Under the pieces are notes generated by a model, which had not been told where the DNA came from, made no database searches, and saw nothing but the letters and a program-made list of their open reading frames with translations. Positions 36,701-49,400 of a DNA stretch of 64,000 nucleotides are shown here, piece after piece (position 1 is the first letter of the stretch; each line of letters opens with the position of its first letter). A program made the position numbers and the translations under genes. The DNA lies in the NCBI GenBank assembly GCA_032191485.1, contig JAVDOI010000017.1:254001-318000 (forward strand). The letters are read 5' to 3'. The stretch is from Leptoclinus maculatus. Lineage: Eukaryota; Chordata; Actinopteri; Perciformes; Stichaeidae.

Positions 36701-39700
36701 AACCAGTTGACTGTAGCTGTTGAGCCTCTTTCTATGCCAGTCGCTTGCATTTCAGACAGTTCCAGTGTTCTTCCATGATCAAGAAGCTCATCTAGGCTAA
36801 GGTCAGGCACCCTTAGCGCTTTCCTGCGTAGCCTGGATGATGCACAGCTTTGTATGATTTGCGTTTTAATCTCTGCCTCGACACTTGCAAATTCACAGTT
36901 CTTAGCTAACATCCTCAGCCTAGTGTGATAACTGTCCACATTTTCTCCTGGTTCCTGTACAGTTTTTCTGAAGATGTACACTTGATACAGTACGTTTTTC
37001 TTAGGAGAGAAATATCCAGATAACTTCTGCTTTGTGTCTGCATATTCGTCATCTTCTGCTGCTAATGTGTCGTAAATATCATGCACTCGTTCTCCTGCTA
37101 TATGTAGCAATAATGCTTTGAGCCTAGCATCTCCTCCAATGTTCATTGCAGTAGTGTAATTTTCAAACCTTTGCACCCATTTATTCCAGCCAGGTCCGAG
37201 AGAGCAAGGGTCAGTTTCGGTGTTGAAAGGAGGGAGAGCAGCTGTGTTTCCTGTCATGCTTGCTGCGTTGTGCCGACTACCATCCACGTGTCTGTGTTAG
37301 CTTAGCTAGCTTGGCCTAGCCGCACGTCCGTAGTTCTCCCCTCTTTTTTCTTTCTGAAAAAACGTGGTGTCCGTGTCGACTCTTTGAGTCCTTCCTTTTA
37401 CTCCTCGTCGCCAATGTAATGTTTCTGTAGTGTAGTTATGCACCAGATGAACAATGACTTGATGTACTGCAACAGGCTTTTATTCGGACGCTCATACACA
37501 CACGGTTCATGCGGTCTTGCTGACTGCCTGTCTATATATAGTACCGCCCACCAGGTGGCGTGGTTCTACTGTGAACATCACACATATGTGTGGACTTGCC
37601 GATGTATTGCCGTTGTCGTGTGTCTCTCTTTAAATAATGCCTACATACCGTAACGGTTTTGTCCACCACCCTTATCCGTCATTATAAATCACAGGGAAGA
37701 CACAATGCTCCCAAACTTGCGACTTAAATGACGCCGGGGGCTTCTCAAGTTCCTCCGCTCGCCATGACTTTCACCGTTAAATGCTTCACGCTCCGTTCAC
37801 GTGAACACATGCTTTATATGTGTTCACTGACACTCTGCATTGATATTCGGGGACTTGTTACTTGAAAAGGAACAGCAGCAGTAAAACTTTATTACACACT
37901 ATGATGATTAAACTGTAAAAAAATACTCAATTGATCCGCGGTTCACAAGTGATCCGAACCGTGAGGGGTGATCCGTTACACCACTAGTGATAGCCTATTA
38001 GTGCCACTGCTATGCATAAACATACCTGTTATCTTACATACAATACTGAACTATTGAAATAATGGACTGATTCATGTTTTTTGGTCGAGTTACAAAACGA
38101 TCCATCTTCGCTCATAACAATGTCCATACACTTGGCACACTAATATACTGGCCTGAGTAGTTGGCTGTTGTGGATAGGAGCTGCAGTGTTTTAGCCAGGA
38201 ATATCTTGCAAAAATGATTGCACAAGGATTCGTGGCTGAAGTATCTTCTTTTCAAAAAATATTGCAGCGTGCGTCCTTGTGTCTGGGATCTTAGTCAGCT
38301 GGGGACTGAATAGGCTCTCGGTCAATCACGGGGAACCTGACAGAGCCAGCATGTAAAATGCGGCCTCGTGATTGGCACAGCAGCGATAGGGGCGGGTCCT
38401 CCTCTTTGTGTGCAGGAGGCTTGGAGGGACAGGTCCAGGCCCAGCTTGAGAGAGCTCCTGTGTGTCGCTGAATGTGTGCATTTCTGACTGAAATATAACA
38501 TATTCTGCCTCCATTTATCCATTCGCTACAATATATTGGATTCATGTTAATGTGTATTTAAAGACGTTTAAATTTGTGAAAAAACGAAATAATTGTCTAA
38601 TCACCCAAAAATGTCACGACCCCCCTGCAGTACCTCCGCGGACCCCCTGTTGAAGACCTCTGATATAGATAAATATATAATTCAAAAGACAGGATAAGAA
38701 TCAATAATAATATATATTATAATTGTATATGTATGTATCTGTATTTCAATGGGGGTGTAGATTCTGATACAAACAAGGTTGTGTTTAAACTACGATTGGT
38801 GGTGTTTCAGATGTGTGAAGCCTTTATCGGTCCATGTGTGGAAATTTTGTAGTATCTTGTTGCTCAGAAAATCAGGATTGTTCCAGATAGGAGTAATATT
38901 AGATCGTGCAAAAGTAGTGTTTGGAACTTTGTTACATTTTCAACAGGCTTTGAGAGTTTCTGCTATGTTTTGAAACAAGGATGGCGTTTGATAGACTGGA
39001 GAAATGGTAAATCTGAAATGGAATGCCTTTACAAACTGTTTGTTCTCTGTATAACCATGTGTTATCTGACTGACTTGGGTGGAACCATTTAAAAATGTAT
39101 TGAAGTTAATTTGCTAAAGAGTAATGGAAAAATAGTGGGGCTTCAAGTCCACCTTGTGTTTTTGGTTTTTGAAAGATGTGGCCTGTTTAATTTTTGGTGT
39201 CTTATTTTCACAGTACAATTGAGTAGTGATCTAGAGATTTGAACCAGAAGAGGGTGGGTTGCGATGGGATCATTTATTTTAAGAAATAATTTTAACTGTA
39301 GCTATTCTTGAATCAAGTCAACGCGCATGCGTTGTGTGTGCTTGTCAGTATCACTATCACAAATTTACATTTTTATCCAGTTTTAAGCCACATGTTATGC
39401 TGCACTTCTAGATCCTGGTTGTTTTGATCCATACGTTTTTAACCAAGCTCACAATGTTAGCCATCACATTCTAGACTTTTTAAGCCTAACGTGTATTTGC
39501 TACTTGACTTGTTTTTTTTTGTGGATCAGCTGTCACCTCTGCTAAAACCAGAACAAGGCTGTGGGCTCCAGGTTAGAGCCCCTGCGTGTAAGGTCCTGTG
39601 ACCTCCCTTTCAGCGGCTGCTACCACCTACTACTGGTTGCTAAACTTTTAAACTTTCATGCACGTTTAGCACTGAAGTGCCATTTCAGTTAGTAATTCCT

Positions 39701-40441
39701 AGTGCTCTGCTTTGGTTAGATATCTGGGCCAAATACAGTTTATTATTGTGTGTGTGGTGTGTGTGGTGTGTGTGGTGTGTGTGGTGTGTGTGGTGTGTGT
39801 GTACCTAGGAACTTGACCAGCAATGAATGGGGGAACTTCTTCAGATGTTCCATGTAGATCTTCAGGTTGGCCAGCAAGAATTTGATTTCCCTTTTGTTCT
39901 GGGTCTTCAAGAAGAAGCGCTTATCATTTCTAGAAGTCCAAAAGCACAGAGGAAATAGATTTCTATCCTCTCAGTAACAAGAAGCCACACACGGACTCTT
40001 AAATAAAACGTTGTTATTTTGATTCTATATTTTATCTTAGCTTAATTCCAAACAAAATATTGGAGGTAGTCATTGCATTGGTCATTCAGCTATGAGTTGC
40101 AACAACTTGCTTTCTTAAACTGTGAGATAATAGAAACAGCTGTTGCACACCAAAGTACAGCTCTGTCATTGAGCATGTGTAAATTTAGTTATTCCTGTGC
40201 AAGGTGTCAGGTTTAGAGTTATGGTTAGAGACACATTCAGGGTTGGAGGCTAGGTAAATAGGTCTGTGATGACTCACGTCAGGAAGAAGTCTGCCTTGCT
40301 CTTGGAGTTGCTGATGAACTGGAGGTAGCAGTTTTCAGAGCAGAGCGACTGCTGATATTCCTGCTCAGTCATTCCTAAAGAGCCGCGCAGGCTGGCAAAC
40401 ACCGGGCCTGCAAATGTCTTCATTGTAAAGTCCTACAGACA

Positions 40442-40490
<49 letters not shown>

Positions 40491-43400
40491 CTAAATATGT
40501 AGGTGGAAGCACTCCACACAATAACAAATTTGAGTCCCGTTAGTTACTGAGACACATCCACCTACCTTATGAATCCGAGTGGTCTCTAATCTGTAATCAT
40601 CATCTGACAGTTCATTCTAAAGTGGGAACAAGAGGAAAGATGTCATTGAGAATAAGAAGGCCTAATTATGTATTAACTAAGCTTAACAATAATATGTATA
40701 AATATATATCCTGGATACTGATAAAAAAATCTAATTCAAAAAGCTATGCTACAACAAGCAACATTGAAGAATAATTGTTGGCAAATGTAATCAGAATCAT
40801 AAACAAACAAACAATTATTAAGCCATTATTAAGCCATTATTATTTATACCGGTTAGACTATTATGGTGTACCGCAGGTCTGCATGTGGTTTGTCCAAGTG
40901 ATGTTGCCGTGCCCCAGCAGAAGCTGTTGCTCGACTATGCACAGCAGACTACAGGGCAAGTTCATTTTAAATCTTAGGACTTTATTCTCATTAAAATATG
41001 ATTTTGCCATTAGAAGAAATCCATTAGAGATGCCCTGACCACTTTTTTTGTTGCCGATACTGTTTGCAGGACTGCATTAGTACACACAAAGCAGAAATGC
41101 TCCCTCGCGAGAATCCCCTTCTGCTCGCTCTGTGCGCTCGTATCACATGCAAGCGCCTGGTTATTATGTGCGTGGGTTGAGATTAATTAAGCCTCGTTTA
41201 TACTTTCTGCAAGGACATCGACTGATACATCAACTGAGCAAACTGTTGCATCTTTAATACTTCCTGAGGGTTTCTCATCGTGGCAAACCAATATTTTACT
41301 GTAGGGGGCGGTGTATCAGAACTCATGTCTACAGCATGGTTTCATGAAAGAATAGAAGAATTTCATTGTTTACAAAATGGCAACCCAAGACAAGGAGCTG
41401 CTGTGTTTATTAATCCTGCCGCAATAGAAAAGAAAGGGGAGGAGGTGGTCCGTATAGACACTAAATAAACTAGCCCCATTCTGGCACAATTCCTCTTCTT
41501 TTACTGATGTAAGTGAAATTTCCCTCCAGAAATGTTAGGGCATCTGGCTATTTCTATGATTTTTCATTGAGGAGTTGTACAGATGCCTGTACTTCCTCAC
41601 TTCTTCCACTGGCAGCTCATGGAAATTCTCTATTTCTCCACCCATGCGCTTCCACGTACTTGGGAAATGTTGGATGTACACAACAGGCAAAACAAGACAC
41701 TTGCAACCCCGCAGAAACATGAATCTCAGTCACTCTTGTCACAGTGTAGCTGACTAAATGGTCTACTTGTATAGTCTTCCAACCACGAGTTAGCTAGCTT
41801 GCTAAATCCACCATGCTACACTGGTTAAAGAAAATTAGCCTAACAGTGGACTGCTAGTTCCAACGATCCCTCTGCCTCACTTCCTGACGCTTTGGAGCCA
41901 GACAAGCCAACATTACGTAGCTAACTAGCCAGCCGTTCGTCTACGGAGCTGCGTCCGTTCTCTCCTCTGCGAGTTGCAAAAACACTTTATGGCCCACTGA
42001 CGTTGTCACCGTAACAACTAGCAACTATCGCCATTTTCTTTTGTAATAGTCAAATGACCACAGACGACAGTTCAATGTCCATTCTACTTATATTCTGCTT
42101 CTATGGGCTGAACACATAGCCTTTGTGGATGGCCCTCTGGTGGTGCCGAAGGAGAACTGGATGGTAGCAAGTCTTGTGAAGAAAGGATTGGCTTCAGTAC
42201 ACCAGCTGAAGGAACTGCAGCATCAACGAATCACACATTAGGTAAATAGGGCATGGCAGACGTAACAGCAACACCTGGTGGACAGGAAGATGACTTGTTG
42301 TGGTGATATAAATGGAACAGCTTGCTGTATTGCTTGAGAGACTGCTGGAAAGGTAGACATGAAGTAGATGACCCCGCTGTGGGATGAATATTTGGAAGAG
42401 AAATAAGGAAAAGATGACCTATCAACGCTAAATACCAAACCCTCATTGTTACTAAAAGTTCTATCATGATTCAACCTGAATCAACTAAATCAGTGGTCAT
42501 CTTTCCTTTTACTGTCAAGCTCATGTCTCTTTTGTTCCTCTTGTGTATTATCCTGCAACCCATGTGTGTTTGTTGTATGATGTGTTTATTCTGTTTATCA
42601 TGCAGCACCTCCAGTTCTAGGATATAGGACTTACTTATCTCCTAAATGAGCAGCGGGTTGAGTTTCACGACCAGACGAAGGGACCCATTTAATGGCGTTG
42701 AATCCATAACAATAGTCAGGCTCCAGCTCCAACGACCATGTTTATCAGGAGGTTCAGAATGAAAAGTTGACTATCATTGTGGGTATTGGATTTGAATGCA
42801 TGGAAATAATGGCAGGACTTTTCAATCCTGAAAAAGGTTAATTTTCTCCAAAACTCAAAGGAAATATATTTCTGAACATACTCTAGAACAGGGGTCGACA
42901 GGGGGCTCCGGAGCCGCATGCGGCTCTTCAGCCCCTCTGTTGCTGAGGCTACATCTACTCTAGTACTGGAGTGGAGTTTGGAGTTTTAAAACGAAAACGA
43001 TCTCCGTCCACACGGCGTTTCAGCATCGTTTTCGAGATGATCTCCGTCCAGACTAACACGCCTGAAAACGAATATGACGTGACTATTCACATACTGGGCA
43101 TGAAGGTGCCGGTGTAAACAGGAAGTAGATTGGTTGCTTAGTTAAAAAAATACGACAGAGTAATAAAGTAGTCTTTAATAATGAAAGGTCGTGCTTGATA
43201 CTTTGCTCTGCTGGTGACTGAAGTCGTTCTGGAGAGCAATCAATGTTTAGTTCCTAAGTGAACACTTACTTTGCATGTCCTTACAGGCTACGCTCTGCGT
43301 TCACTAAATCAACAGCACAATACAGTGGACAAACAAATATCAGTGCCAACAACATTTCTGTGAACACAAAAATGACTTTGATTAAATTATATTCCGAACT

Positions 43401-46400
43401 GTATTGCATCAAACAATGCACCGATTAATTGAAAGGTTGATTCTTACTGTGTACATGGATAAATTAAATTAAATTAAATCGCTACTGCTGCTGCTAACAC
43501 ACTCCCATCGGCCCAGGATTATTTATTTATATTCATTAATGTATTTTCTTCTAATGTTACCCTGGTATGTGCTTGCATCACAGACTATATAACGTTAAGC
43601 ATTTATTGCATACGGTCATTATATTGCCTTCATTTTTATTTTGAAATATTCTTCTTTCCGGTTTACATGTTGTGCTCTGCGTCTCGTTTTAAAGGAAAAA
43701 AACAAAAAGGAACGAAATTCGGCTCGTTATTTGACTGTGGTTCTGTGGTTTTTCCGTTCTTGAATTCAGAAACCAAAAACGGAAATACGACGGCCCATTT
43801 CCGTTTTCGGTTTGAAACGAAAAATGAGAATAACATCGTATTTCCGTATTCTCTTTTTTTCGACTGAACGGTAAAACAGACTATCAAAACGTACACGGAC
43901 CCTCCAGACCTAGACGCCGTTGTATCCGGACCCAGGACCTAAAACCGATAGATAATTGAGAATTATTCATTTTTGACGGAGCGCTTCTATTTTAACAGGC
44001 GCAGCTTTTCCAGCATTTACGGCACTTGTTCAGCGGTGCAGGAAACACACCGACCAATGCGTTGCTAATCACATCACGTGATGCAGCTCAGCCAATCAAA
44101 TATGGGTATTCTGACAAGTTTCCTAACTTGAGTGAGATGTACACACACCGTGACACACGGGGGAGAGACGAGGAAACAGATAGCAGAGCAGGACAATTTT
44201 AATGCTAGTCATAAAAGTCAAATCACAGGACAATCTCCAAAAGAGAAAAATGGCCATAGAGACCAGTCTTTAACCAAGACTGGACAGACTCGTATAAGTG
44301 AATTCTTCCCACGCAGTATGTCTCATTTGGAGCAAATATACCCACTCATCTAAAATGAAGACACATAAAATAAACCCAAGAGCCCAAAATGATCAGAATC
44401 CTGACACTTGAATTCACTGTCCAACATTGATGTGAACAGAGAGAATAGAACTGAAACAAGAGGTTTAATAACCACAGATAAAGTCCCTGCACATTAATGT
44501 CTCTTATTAGAAGATGGAAAAATATAATATTATGGCTTTTTCACTTCACACTTGAATGAACTGAATTTAAAGCTGCAGGACAAATCAGTGAAATTATTTT
44601 TGTATTTCTATGTATTATTTATAATCCATCCAGTTAAATTTGAAAACTGAGAATAAGAATTGTTAAAATATAATTGATGTGTACTTTCTTTATTTGATTT
44701 GACAGTTGATGACTACACAGAGACGTTACTAATACTAGACTTCTTAAATATATACTGTATATATATATGGCACTAAATAGATATTATTGTAATGCTCCGG
44801 ACCTTTGCACAAGGAGATTTTCTCAATCTCGACCTTTTGGAAATTTACTTGAATACCCCTGGTATAGAAGAACACCCACAAAGTTTGTTTTCATATGCTA
44901 CATTTTCAGCTCAGGTTCAAACTGCACCATCTTTTCATTAAATACATTTGAGAAGTTGAAAATTAGGGTCGCGGCTTGTCGTTAAGGGGTGATGGTGGGT
45001 CAGACCAGTTGAGAACCACTGCTCTAGGTTATTGATACAGATTAATTTAATGCTGATTATTTCATCTGATATGTATGGTTAATTTGCAACCTAGTTGTAT
45101 ACACCATGTATTTACATGTTATGTTTGTGTCATTTAAGATCTAAACGTACCTACATGGAAGAGTGAGCATGTGTTGATCACGAGGCAATAAATAATGACA
45201 ATTGAAAAAATAAAGATGGTTTATTCTTATTGAACATTAAGCCTAATTGCACTACCTCATTGATTTAATTGTCACACTTAAATCTTGATTTGAATGGTCA
45301 AATATCAAAACATACACGGACCCAATCTAGTCTGATATATTTAGCCGCTCGTTCGTTGTTGTTTGCTAAGTAGGACCGTAGGAGATACAATGTACAGCTT
45401 ATTCAGCACGATGCCTTATCATTGCGTGTTAGTTACTTTAGTTACTCTCTTATTTCTGGTTTGTATTTGTTCATATTAGGTATTTACTATACATCTATGC
45501 TGACATGTGGAGTTGCACTGTGGACTTGTATGGTACAACAACCTGTTACTTTATATAGAGGTTTTTACTAATTATTATTTAATGTATATCTGTTTCAGAA
45601 CCACACACGTGCTTGTTTGACTACTGTCAATAAACCTCTCTAACGAACATCTTGTCTGGAGTGCATTTAACAAGGAAAGAAGAGGAAAGCAAGTGAGCTA
45701 AAGGAAGTGGTGAAGAAATAATATAAAATAGGGATCTTAACTTCATTATTCATACATGAAATGTGTATGCTTCTCAGCAGCAGGATCCTTGAGAGTTGGG
45801 ATAAAATACTGAATAAACGGTTTGAAAGGAAATATCTGTAATTATTATTATTATCAGGCAATGAGTGTAAATTGATGGCTAAAGCATTTGATCAATGATA
45901 TGTTTTCTTTTAACTCAAGGGTAAAGAATATATCTCAAGCCCCTGTATGTTCTAGGTAGGTGTGTCTTGTGTTTTTTGGGGGCTTTGCAGATACAACACA
46001 ACAGACAGGACAGTCATACATCCGCCAGCTGAGTCAGCAGTGTGTTTGACTGGGATTAGGGTGAAGCAGCGCCACACAGGGCAGTCCACGGATGTTGGAC
46101 TGCCCTGTGACCGTTCATTCAGCAGCAGCAGGGTGGACACTGCATAACACTCTCTGGGTTAAGGCTTTGTTTAGGATGCCTTTCAGCTGTGGCATTTGTA
46201 CATTTTCACAGATGCCTGGATGTCACAAAACTGGCCACAGAAATCTAAAAACTGTTACAATTGATTGATTCACTCTTGATACTGACTATGCCCTAAAGGA
46301 GAGGGCACATAACACCTATTTAAAATATAATAATAATAATATAATTATTATAAAATCACTTTATTGTTTTGCACCAGCCGAGTTGTCTGACATGCTTTCA

Positions 46401-49400
46401 ATAAATGAACCAGGATGGCCCTTCTGGTCCTCTGGCTTTTTGACAAGGCTGGAGAGGATCCGAGCAAGTGTTGATATCTTTAGACTAGTGCTGGGCAACG
46501 ATTACAATTTTGAAATCGCAATTAATCTCATGGTTTTTCTGCGATTAATCGCATGGTTTTTCTGCGATTAATCGCATTGTTATGCGCAAAATTCAATAAT
46601 TAATTCAAAAGTAGTGTATTGCGCACTTTTATTTTAAAAGTACTGCTATATGAACAAAAGTGCAACAACATTTGGTTTGTAAACACTTTAAACAAGTAAG
46701 GCGTTGTTGTTCTAATTCTGCAGCACTTGCTGGACGGTGTTTAAAGTGGCCCACAACTTTTCTGCATTTGGCCAGGACATTGTCAAACACACTGTTCTGC
46801 AGAGATACTGTGACAAAAACGATCTCCGTCCACACGGCGTTTCAGCATCGTTTTCGAATTGATCTCCGTCCAGACTAAAACGCCTGAAAACGAATATCAC
46901 GTGACTCTTCACGTACACTGGGCATGCGCGTGGTTGTCAATGTAAACAGGAAGTAGATTGGTTGCTTAGTTAAAAAAAATACGACAGAGTAATAAAGTAG
47001 TCTTTAATAATGAAAGGTTGTGTTTGATACTTAAGATCTTCTCTAAAATCTCCCTCTATAAACTCAAACAGACACAGTTCGTGGAAAGTTTTAGAAGTTT
47101 TATTTTTCAGACTTAGTTACAGCGCTGCAGGTCTTGCTCTATATCTCGCTCACATATCAAATTTACTTTAAAATCAACACTTACACGTAAAGGTTTACTA
47201 GATTATGGGTCCATAAATGTGGTCAACACACGTCTCTCACTCGTTCCCTCGGTTTCATTGTTGTCTGTTCTCACTCGTAGCTCTGCTGGTGGCTTAACTA
47301 TCTGTCCTACTGGAGAGCATTTACTGCTTTTGTTCCTTTTACATTTTATCTGCGGACTTCACAATAGTTGTGCAGAACAAAATAAGCATTAATAAGAAAA
47401 GGAAAGTCCTCCGTTTTGTGTCCATCCCCCTCCCTAAAGCCGCTAACCGTGACTTCACGCCGCTTGCTAATCGCTCCAATAACAGCTGCTTCCTCCACAT
47501 GTCGGCAGTAGTAGAATTATAAAATGCAGATTTTAACTGGACAACAGTTGCTAAAGACAACAAGGTCAGCAACACCTGTAATCAGTTGTCCATGTTAAAT
47601 TAACCTGGTAGTCGATCGGTAATCAATGTTGTTGTTTGTGATCTTCCGGGTAAGGGTCACGTAATAGACATGTGACGAATCAGGGAAGGATACGTCATGA
47701 CTGCTAAGAACCAAGCAAGTAGCTAACGCGGGTGTGGGCGTCATCGTTTCCAAACGTATCCGCTTTCGACCGTCCACACGAAAACGCAACCCGGAGTTTT
47801 CAAACTTATTCGTCCTCGGGAGCATTTTCAAACTTATCCGTTTTCGGTGCTCGAAAACGCCGGCGTAGTGTGGACGCTCAGTGTAAACGTAGCAAAACAT
47901 ATGCGTTTCAAATGGAAACGGAGTAATGTGGATATGGCCTGAGAGAGCCTGAAATCAGCAGGATTGTCAGAGAGAGAGAGAGAGAGAGGAGGGGAGATTT
48001 CCAGGGTATAAGCTGGACTATATTTCTTTAGCAGATCAGTGAAAGCTGAATAGAAAAAACGTATTACAGTAGGATTGTTAGAATTAGTTCTTGTAGCACT
48101 GAGACTGTTTCATTGAATTGAAATTGTTGTATGTGATTGTTGTGTGAAAAACTTCAATAAAACCACGGCCTTACCATTTGTAAGTGGCTGAAACCAAACA
48201 AAGTACTCTGGTTCTTTCGAACAATTTACCCCTCTTCCCCTCTCCGTTAGCCGTGTGATCCAGATATGACGACAGAAGCTACCAGAGGAGCTTAAGGTAA
48301 GTTCCATGGGTGAAGACTTGGCAGCATTAGTCATAAATGGTGAGATGTTGACAATAGGCAATAGTAAAGTATAGACGATGTACATAACTATTCATACTGG
48401 GTGTTATGGTTACATCCTACTGATAGCGCCTAGGGCTTAGCCGTAAAAGACTTTCAGAAAGACAATAATTCCAAAATCCTAACGACTCAGCTACGGGGTG
48501 AGATAAAAGGCCGAAGGTATTGTTCCGACACCTCCAAGAGGAACCTCGCAGGTGGGACAGCCGACGGAGTTACCACCGTGTAAGGTGCGCAAGCCTTCTC
48601 CGCTTTCCCCGGGGCAGGAACCGTTCATGCTACAGTATATTAGCTGATAGAAAGAAGTACCATTTATCTATATAGCACATTTTACAAACATAGGTCACAA
48701 AGTGCTTTGCAATGGTATTAGACAACAAACAAGAAAGAAATTTAAACATCTCTACCATGCCAGCGTTGAGTCAAATACCAAACAACAAACAACCATCTAG
48801 ATGCCTTTTACCAGACAGATGGATGTGATTCTGTTTCAACAGAATCACAAATTCTACTGTAATACGTTTTTTCTATTCAGCTTTCACTGATTTGCTAAAG
48901 AAACCAACTGTGTTGTGTTCAGCATGGTTATATGATGTTTTTCTGAAAAACATCATATAACCATGCTGAACACAACACAGTTGGTTTCGTAAGAAGATAT
49001 TTCCTCGAAATAAGAAAGTCAGCAGTTCCTAGAAAGAGGTATGACGGCGTCAGGAAACCTGAGCCAAGTACAATAAACGTTTCCCGTCTAAGTATCATTT
49101 GTTCTGCCAATTTGTTCTGTTATCTTGACCCAGACGAGGACAAGAGAACATACCAAAATGAGAAAACAAGATGTGCTTTGTGGTTCAACCGACTGGTTTG
49201 ATTGGTGCAATAGTCCAGTCATTTTTCACAACCTTTACAGAGATGGTAATAATGTGGATGTGCTGTTTGGAGTGTTGGAATGCAAAAGAGAGAAGAGACA
49301 AAGATAAGTAAGCTTGCTGATATGAATCAATTATCCTGTCATTGTATATTTAATTTGATATTGTTTACATTCTCAGGGAATTCTATTGAGAAACCGTTTA

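Larger units (their letters stand above)
35434..37582 (-). mobile_element. Ty3/Gypsy-like retrotransposon with internal deletion, 5-bp target duplication
   Basis: Minus orientation. The 5' LTR (37582-37415) is followed by ATTGGCGACGAGGAG (primer-site region), then gag, protease and part of RT. The 3' LTR keeps only its last 37 bp (35470-35434, ending CATTACA). The flanks are CATAT on the + strand at 35429-35433 and 37583-37587. Deletion joins RT, just before the YxDD region, to the LTR end. Confidence 0.92.
34603..37986. mobile_element. inner hAT element with 8-bp target duplication
   Basis: The left end TAGGGGTGCAACGGATCAC and the right end GTGATCCGTTACACCACTA are inverted, with a further array of GGTTCGGATCACGG motifs subterminally. 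Flanks are GTGATAGC at 34595-34602 and 37987-37994. It is interrupted by a Ty3/Gypsy copy at 35434-37582. Confidence 0.92.
33811..38662. mobile_element. outer hAT element of a four-level nest, with 8-bp target duplication
   Basis: It starts CAGGGGTCTTCAACGTTTTT and ends GTTGAAGACCTCTG, inverted to each other. The flanks are both ATATAGAT (33803-33810 and 38663-38670). Inside lie a solo LTR (33997-34416) and another hAT (34603-37986). Subtracting these and their duplications leaves about 1.0 kb of original element without a transposase. Host intron: pip5kl1 intron 4. Confidence 0.92.

Noticed and set aside
43663..43896. Open frames on both strands over the same bases
   Set aside because: Low-complexity A/T and Lys/Phe-rich composition, no splice context, within a hAT-dense area.
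46800..47942. Possible CpG-rich promoter or gene start
   Set aside because: The same sequence recurs at 42970-43190 and the end matches a teleost MITE.
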